Origin: Blastobasis lacticolella
Taxonomy: Eukaryota > Arthropoda > Insecta > Lepidoptera > Blastobasidae
Length of the DNA stretch: 64,000 nucleotides
NCBI GenBank assembly: GCA_905147135.1
Contig: LR990061.1
Span: 6,548,026-6,612,025 of the forward strand
Direction: 5' to 3'
The notes under the pieces are model-generated. The model saw only the letters and a program-made list of their open reading frames with translations. It did no database searches and was not told where the DNA came from. Both the position numbers and the translations under genes were made by a program. This document shows positions 58,926-64,000 of this stretch, piece by piece (positions within the stretch are counted from its first letter, which is position 1; the number at the start of each line of letters is the position of its first letter).

Positions 58926-60186
58926 GTCTTATTATCCCACTGCTAGGCAAAGGTCTCTCCCCGATTCTTCCACACTTCGCAAGATTAGTATTAAGCAATT
59001 ATTAATTGTAATAATTCGCTCGAACCACACAGAAACAAATAGGTAATTATAGATATGAAAGTCCCTGACCCCCGATATATTTTTGCAATAACTTTTAATT
59101 GCTATTACAGATTATAATTAACGTTTTATAGTACCTAGTAAAAGCGATAACGATAGTTTGTTATTCATTTGGGAATCAATAATAATTTGCGTCTGTGATT
59201 TTTTTTTATTATATGTTATTAACACTGCATAAAAGTCAAACAATAGTAATCTATGACGACGATAGAAGGCGGATTTGGTAGCCGGCTTCGGAAATGGAAA
59301 TTTTATTCACATTTCGTAGCTAGCTATGAGCTATTGTCAAAGCTGTCTTGCTCGTCATACTGTACTAGCTTTTTGGCATTGGCAGTGTACATTCTACATA
59401 TGTCGAGGCTCCATCTAGGTATACTCTACGTCCAACATCTTTGGTTGCCGGCCTTGCTTATTTTCGGGTCAACGGCACATAAGTAGGTAGTAATTGGTCT
59501 GCTCTATGGCTCTGATTACATGTTTATGGGATCCAAGCGGGCAATCCCTTTTGCCAGGGTCTACTTTCTTGCTCTTTCTTCCTCGGCCGGCCTCTTCATA
59601 TATCCGCAACTCTCTTCATATTTCTCCTTTTATTCTTAACTAACCCTTAAACGATATAATTATCGCATAGGTACAAACAAGAGACTATAATATTTATCGC
59701 CGAACCATTAAAAAACATAAAGACGTCATTAAATTGTATGCACTTTAATTGTTACAATCGCATTGACACCGATAACCTCCCGATTTGTATAGAGTTACTT
59801 ATTGACAGACAGAATGGACGTCGTGAATATTATTTTCCTCTGAGTGATCTGTTAATGCAGAATTATGTGAATTTAATCGTGTCTGGCAGAGTAGGATGTA
59901 GCACCAAAACCAAGTTCACGGATACTGTATAATTCGACAGGTGGACATGGCAATTAGGGGTATGAGTTCAGGCATGGACGTATACTCGCAGAGCGGCCAC
60001 GCAATTTTAGTCTTACCGCAACACGATTCAGCATTGAACGGGTATATCGATTTTGATCTATTTCACAATGGTGCTACTTAAAAAAATTGCGATGTCGACC
60101 TGCCGCGAACTACAAGGCGTCGAGGCGGATAAGCGGATACCGTTTTAAACCAGGGAATCAGCAGCAGCGTTTTCTATTGTATATTT
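58926..60186. other. Mostly unique sequence
   Basis: 58932-58980 (CCCACTGCTAGGCAAAGGTC) is a LINE C-terminal scrap on the minus strand. The rest holds only short frames (59253-59486, 59738-59932) with no known domain. Confidence 0.4.
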
Positions 60187-60235
60187 TTAGCACTGCGACC
60201 TCCAACCTGCCAAGCGTGGAGAGTTTGGCAAAACT
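60187..60235 (+). mobile_element. LINE-R scrap
   Basis: AGCACTGCGACCTCCAACCT, GCCAAGCGTGGAGAGTTTGG. Matches the middle of LINE-R. Confidence 0.55.
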
Positions 60236-60344
60236 CGTCAAAGAAATACATGATGTACTCAAATTTTGAACAAATACTCAAACACCCAAACAAGTGTTCC
60301 AAAAGTGTCAAATATTGTTGTTGTGCCTATCGCCGGCATCTCTT

Positions 60345-60405
60345 TTTACACCTGATGGTAAGTGACCAAGTCTGAACCATGCTTGTCTAACAGCCTCAGC
60401 AGTTG
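60345..60405. repeat. Dispersed repeat Q, weak copy
   Basis: CACCTGATGGTAAGTGACCA, GAACCATGCTTGTCTAACAG, CC. Weakly related to 9488-9576. Confidence 0.4.
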
Positions 60406-60751
60406 ATCTGCCAGTTAAAATACTAGTAAAACCCCATACCGCCTTATCTAGTCGCGTCACAACACTGCGAACAGCATCCGTCGGGGTTCGTAGAAGCCGC
60501 TCTATCGCGGCCGGCAGTCATCGACTGATTACTGATTTTACGATCGCATAAAACATATTAATTAGGCCCGACCCGATACGGGATCGGGTCACCATTTTAA
60601 CGACACTCGCGACCCCTAAATTGTTAACAATAATGGTTGGTTTCGAGACCGATAACCGAAATTAAGCAACGCACGCCGAGGATAGGTAACCGTTTCGTAC
60701 TTTGAGGCTAGTCAAAGTTCAGCACCGCAACGAGCTCGCCAGTTGTTACAT

Positions 60752-61231
60752 GTTTTTTACGGCAGACTAACATGCAAACGGGCCTCCTGATGGAATGTGG
60801 ATCGTCGCCTATGGACATCAGCAACACCCCGGGCGCTACCTATGCGTTGCCCGCCTCTAAAGAGACCTCTAATATACCTCTTTAACATCACATCAGCCAT
60901 AAGACGCCAACTGCTGGGCATAGGCCTCACACAAAGGCCGCTCCTGTGCTTTCCGCATCCAGCTGGTACCTGCGATCCTTACCAGGTCATCGGTCCGCCT
61001 TGTAGGAGGCCTGGCCTACCCACGCTGCGTCTTCCGGTACGTGGTCGCCTCTCGAGACCTGTACTGCCCCATCGGCCATCTGTTCTTCGAGCTATGTGCC
61101 CTGCCCACTGCCACTTCAGTCTGGCAATCCTTAGAGCTTTGTCGGTGGTCTTGGTTCGCTTGAGGATCTCCTCATTTCCTCATTTCATCTCTTTTACGAT
61201 CCCATGTAATGTCCAAAGTAAGCACTGTGGT
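60752..61231 (-). mobile_element. LINE-D tail split by LINE-C
   Basis: 60752-60892 covers TTTTTTACGGCAGACTAACA to CTCTAATATACCTCTTTAAC; 61197-61231 resumes TACGATCCCATGTAATGTCC, AAAGTAAGCACTGTGG. The order equals that of 20821-21033. Confidence 0.82.
60893..61192 (-). pseudogene. LINE-C C-terminal remnant
   Basis: In the minus sense it shows ACCACGTACCGGAAGACGCA, AGGCGGACCGATGACCTGGT, AAGGATCGCAGGTACCAGCT and GGATGCGGAAAGCACAGG, matching 39782-40083, and extends further 5' (CTAAGGATTGCCAGACTGAA, GTGGCAGTGGGCAGGGCAC). Frameshifted. Confidence 0.8.
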
Positions 61232-61330
61232 GTGTAGTGTGCCTTCTAATTACGTTGGTGCGCGGGGTTGGCTAAGGTCTTCCGATGGACCCTGAGACTG
61301 GTGGAGCCGATTGGCACCCCGTGACGGTAT

Positions 61331-61423
61331 ATTTTTGAGTGGGTGTAGATTTCAGTTTAACGGTTTTGTAGCCCCATAGCCATAGAGATACGTAGGAAAT
61401 AAGCACCTAGACCAGCGGTATCT
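61331..61423. other. Short unique stretch
   Basis: Nothing recognised. Confidence 0.4.
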
Positions 61424-61488
61424 TATTTTTTATTTTATACGTCAGACAAACAGGTAAGCAAGCCACCTGATAGAAAGTGGTCACCGAC
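61424..61488 (-). mobile_element. LINE-D tail fragment
   Basis: ATTTTATACGTCAGACAAAC, AGGTAAGCAAGCCACCTGAT, AGAAAGTGGTCACCG. Confidence 0.68.
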
Positions 61489-61505
61489 CATACCAGCAAG
61501 CAATA

Positions 61506-61637
61506 GGTCCCAATTGGGCCCAAGAAGCGATAGATTGACATCACTGTGTCGGCTGCCAAAGCTAATGACGCGACCGTGTAAAAAGTGAACCCTATTATAA
61601 GCCAGTCATTGACTACTCGGATGATGATGATGGTATA
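61506..61637 (+). pseudogene. LINE-B remnant, decayed
   Basis: GGTCCCAATTGGGCCCAAGA, AGCGATAGATTGACATCACT, then a deleted middle and a GATGATGATGG tail. The GRPKKR-type start corresponds to 58361-58410. Confidence 0.65.
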
Positions 61638-61767
61638 CCATTTCCATTATCATCTAGTAATATTATACTAGATTTTGAAAACGAATATGTTCACGCTCAT
61701 AATCTTAACCTAGCGGGCTCCACCACACTCCGCCTCTGCATTAATTAGGACAGTATTGTATATGGGC

Positions 61768-61824
61768 GAAGTGGAGGAGAATGAGTAGGAAAGCGGACAC
61801 TGGCAGACGACGATGATGATTAAT
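61768..61824 (+). pseudogene. LINE-B scrap
   Basis: GGCGAAGTGGAGGAGAATGA, GTAGGAAAGCGGACACTGGC, AGACGACGATGATGATT. The 3' terminal piece only. Confidence 0.68.
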
Positions 61825-61833
61825 TTGGATAGT

Positions 61834-61880
61834 ATTGCCACAGTCTCCGCGCTTGTCAATCGGGTTTGGAAATCACATGT
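61834..61880 (-). mobile_element. LINE-R scrap
   Basis: In the minus sense: GATTTCCAAACCCGATTGAC, AAGCGCGGAGACTGTGGCAA, matching the CTCCAACCCGCCTGCCAAGC block of LINE-R. Confidence 0.5.
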
Positions 61881-63821
61881 TAAAAATACTTGCACAACAA
61901 ACAACGCTGCTGTTAATTTTTGTCTGCAAGTGTCCTAGTTGGTCGCACGGCCCTGTGTGTGGAGAGTTGCACTTCTGTATCGCGTATCACAAGGCCCTCA
62001 TAAATACCTAATAATATTTTCATTTGGATATACAACACACCTTATAGAATATCTCATTCTGAATGTATAATCACAATGGAATTTGGCATTCAAAAATAAA
62101 CACATTTATCATGCTTGCAAAACAAAAATATTTAAACGATTTCAAGGAGCAGTTTGTCCACATATAGGTGTCTGGTGCATTTACGAAATTTAATAAGCAC
62201 AAGTATATTATTGAAAGCTTAATGCGTTAATAAATAAAAAGTTTCCCAACCGGCGGCGTGGTGGCTACACAGGAACGCAATAAAGGTCCAGTTAGTCAAA
62301 AACGCCGCCAAAACACTCTGCCCGGTGAAAAGGTGAGCATAAATTAAAGTCGAAACCGTCTCGTATTCCGCTTACAAATTGTTACCCGGCCGAGTTTAAA
62401 ACGTCGTAAAAATAATGCGAGATAAACGAGAGAATTTAAAATTAAACATTAATGGATTTAAACTATTAACGGCTACCGGCGAAACGAATAAAGACATAAA
62501 AATAAATATGTATGTAGATTCGGTGATAAGGAGTCGTAATACGGGACGGCACATCCACACTTTGTAGTGCCGACTTAAGGGGAAGCTGTTATTGGCCAGC
62601 CAAGTCATCTGGGCAATGAATGTCGTTTATTTAGGACATGAAACGATTTCGATAGCCGATTCCCGATTGAAACAAGATTCTGATATGCCATTTTGTTTTG
62701 GTAAGTTATCTAACTACAAATACACCCTGGCTTTAGACACACAAAACGATCACAGAAAACATAAGTAGGTACAGAGAAAACATTTCCTGGAAATCAACAA
62801 AAACAAAGCCAAGGACAAGGTTAGGACGTCATACCTCCGAATATGTCGCTGCGAAATGAAGACATCCCCAGACAGAGCTGATGGTGGACCGACGACTTGG
62901 GGATCGGACCAGCCGTTGTTGAGATCTTTTAAGATCTTTTCTTTTTCGGTGTTGATGCTGATGATGCTTGTATTTTATACTGGCGGGTATGCGGCGGTTA
63001 TGCCACGGGTTTGCCGCCAGCAGAGTGTGAAGGAGTTAAGTCTTACTTGATACTTAACACTTAGTTGTAATCTCACGCAAGTGGGAAGGAACACCGAAGA
63101 TGCTTCCACTTAACTAACATTTGGAGATAAAACCTTTTCGGGTATACTTCTCGGTTAATTGGTATAATGAGCGGCGCGTTTGCTAGGAGCCTTTTTTCTT
63201 TGGGTGGGCAATGGCAGCAACGCCACACAGCCACCTACTTTCCGAGATTTAGTATAGAAATATTGATAAATCTCTTACGTCATTAACATTTTCCGTGCAT
63301 TTGAATAAGGTTAGACGAATACAGATGTTTATTATTACAGTCCATTATTCTTAATTAAAGCAGGCTCTGTGTGAGGTGTTTTCGAGACAAATTAAGGAGT
63401 TATTTTGGTGGGTGTCAGCACTCTACGTGTTAGGTCGAACTGTCTCGTTTATTTTATGCAGAAATGTGAGAGTGAAGGCTGTCGTGACTGGTCCTCCCAC
63501 GCAATGCGTGGCTCGATTCACACGGTGTTAAAGTTTCTGAAAAATTGCCTAATTAGTACCAACTATCGATTTGCGATACCAAATGACTACGGAGCAGTAC
63601 AAACCGAAAATTCGAAGGAAAGTGTTCACGAGGCATTTACTCCATCTGCCCTCGGTGCGGTTTTCTGGTATGGCACCTTTTTGGATTGGTGATATTGTCA
63701 ATGGCTTTTGTCTCGCAATAGACGGAATGGTGGAAGAACGTGTTTTTCTTGGTTTCCTTACATCCAGCTCTCTGGGGTAATATTCTTCAGGTGCTATACA
63801 CACATAAGAATATCATTATCT
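61881..63821. other. Nearly 2 kb of mostly unique sequence
   Basis: No gene is supported. GATGGTGGACCGACGACTTG (62880-62899) resembles the RWTDDL-coding block of LINE-C and may be a scrap. Overlapping short frames near 63405-63980 on both strands have no known domain. Confidence 0.4.
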
Positions 63822-64000
63822 TTGTGTTTATGTCCCGATTCTGCTCTCGCGAACGAGGACCCAGGGTCCGCTTTCACCATGATACAGGATTTGGCAAATC
63901 AGTTAACAACAGTGGTGAATCTGACCTCCGTGACCGAGTTACCAGGGGAACCTTACCAGATTGGAACATGGGCACGTAACTCGTAAAAAAGTCATTGGTA
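63822..64000 (-). mobile_element. SINE-S copy, cut by the window end
   Basis: 3' end TTTATGTCCCGATTCTGCTC, then the body as far as CATTGGTA at the last base. The region around 63962-63990 is shortened, and the tRNA-like head lies beyond the window. Confidence 0.85.

Larger units (their letters stand above)
60636..61330 (+). mobile_element. 5S rRNA-derived SINE, broken by nested LINEs
   Basis: The 5S part at 60640-60695 reads GAGACCGATAACCGAAATTA and AGCAACGCACGCCGA, matching insect 5S rRNA around its internal promoter. The body resumes at about 61232 (TGTGTAGTGTGCCTTCTAAT, GGTTGGCTAAGGTCTTCCG, GAGCCGATTGGCACCCCGTG). Between lie a LINE-D tail and, inside that, a LINE-C fragment. Confidence 0.78.

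Overview
No host gene can be supported anywhere in this 64 kb window. It reads as intergenic or intronic DNA from an insect nuclear genome, most probably a moth or butterfly. The base composition is AT-rich, punctuated by short G+C-rich unique blocks. The repeats are of kinds I associate with lepidopteran genomes: tRNA-derived SINEs in high copy, 5'-truncated tails of several non-LTR retrotransposon (LINE) lineages, a 5S rRNA-derived SINE, and many short terminal-inverted-repeat elements (MITEs). There is no bacterial operon structure, no ribosome-binding-site pattern, no CRISPR array and no functional tRNA or rRNA gene. The longest open reading frame is about 170 codons and looks like chance.

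The commonest repeat is a SINE called SINE-S here. It is about 350-400 bp, with a tRNA-Ser/Leu-like head, a conserved body and a tail ending in (GAT)n. About 21 full or partial copies lie on both strands, roughly one per 3 kb. Its last ~60 bp match the 3' end of an RTE-like LINE (LINE-A, best copy 21512-21796), so LINE-A is the likely mobilising partner. A second SINE, SINE-G, has a tRNA-Gly(GCC)-like head and eight copies; most of them carry a CTCF-like motif in the 3' tail. A single SINE with a tRNA-Ala-like head (37892-38128) and a 5S rRNA-derived SINE (21361-21905, 60636-61330, and a fragment near 26566) complete the Pol III-derived set. LINE remnants fall into at least five groups: LINE-A and LINE-B (RTE-like C-termini), LINE-C (a GRPPTRWTDDLVK-type C-terminus), LINE-D (a very common Jockey-like tail encoding a WNELP motif) and LINE-R/E 3' ends.

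Layout. 1-9.7 kb: SINE-S and SINE-G copies, a locally duplicated segment (3394-4223) holding a MITE, and a candidate 600-bp inverted-repeat element. 9.7-20 kb: mostly unique DNA, with a clean hAT-type insertion (11240-11931, perfect 14-bp TIR and 8-bp TSD) inside a LINE-D tail. 20-28 kb: dense nested insertions, including LINE-A inside a 5S-SINE with a 14-bp TSD. 28-45 kb: alternating unique G+C-rich blocks, SINEs, LINE tails and hairpins. 45-58 kb: several MITE families. 58-64 kb: nested LINEs and SINEs, including a three-level nest at 60.6-61.3 kb; the window ends inside another SINE-S copy.

The most interesting signals are the SINE-S/LINE-A shared tail, the CTCF-like motif spread by SINE-G and by an unrelated MITE, two perfect 18-bp-stem/11-nt-loop hairpins, several local inverted duplications that look like template switching, and the well-resolved nested insertions. 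Family names such as SINE-S or MITE-1 are local labels, not database names. Repeat boundaries are estimated by eye and are good to about 5-20 bp unless a TSD is given.
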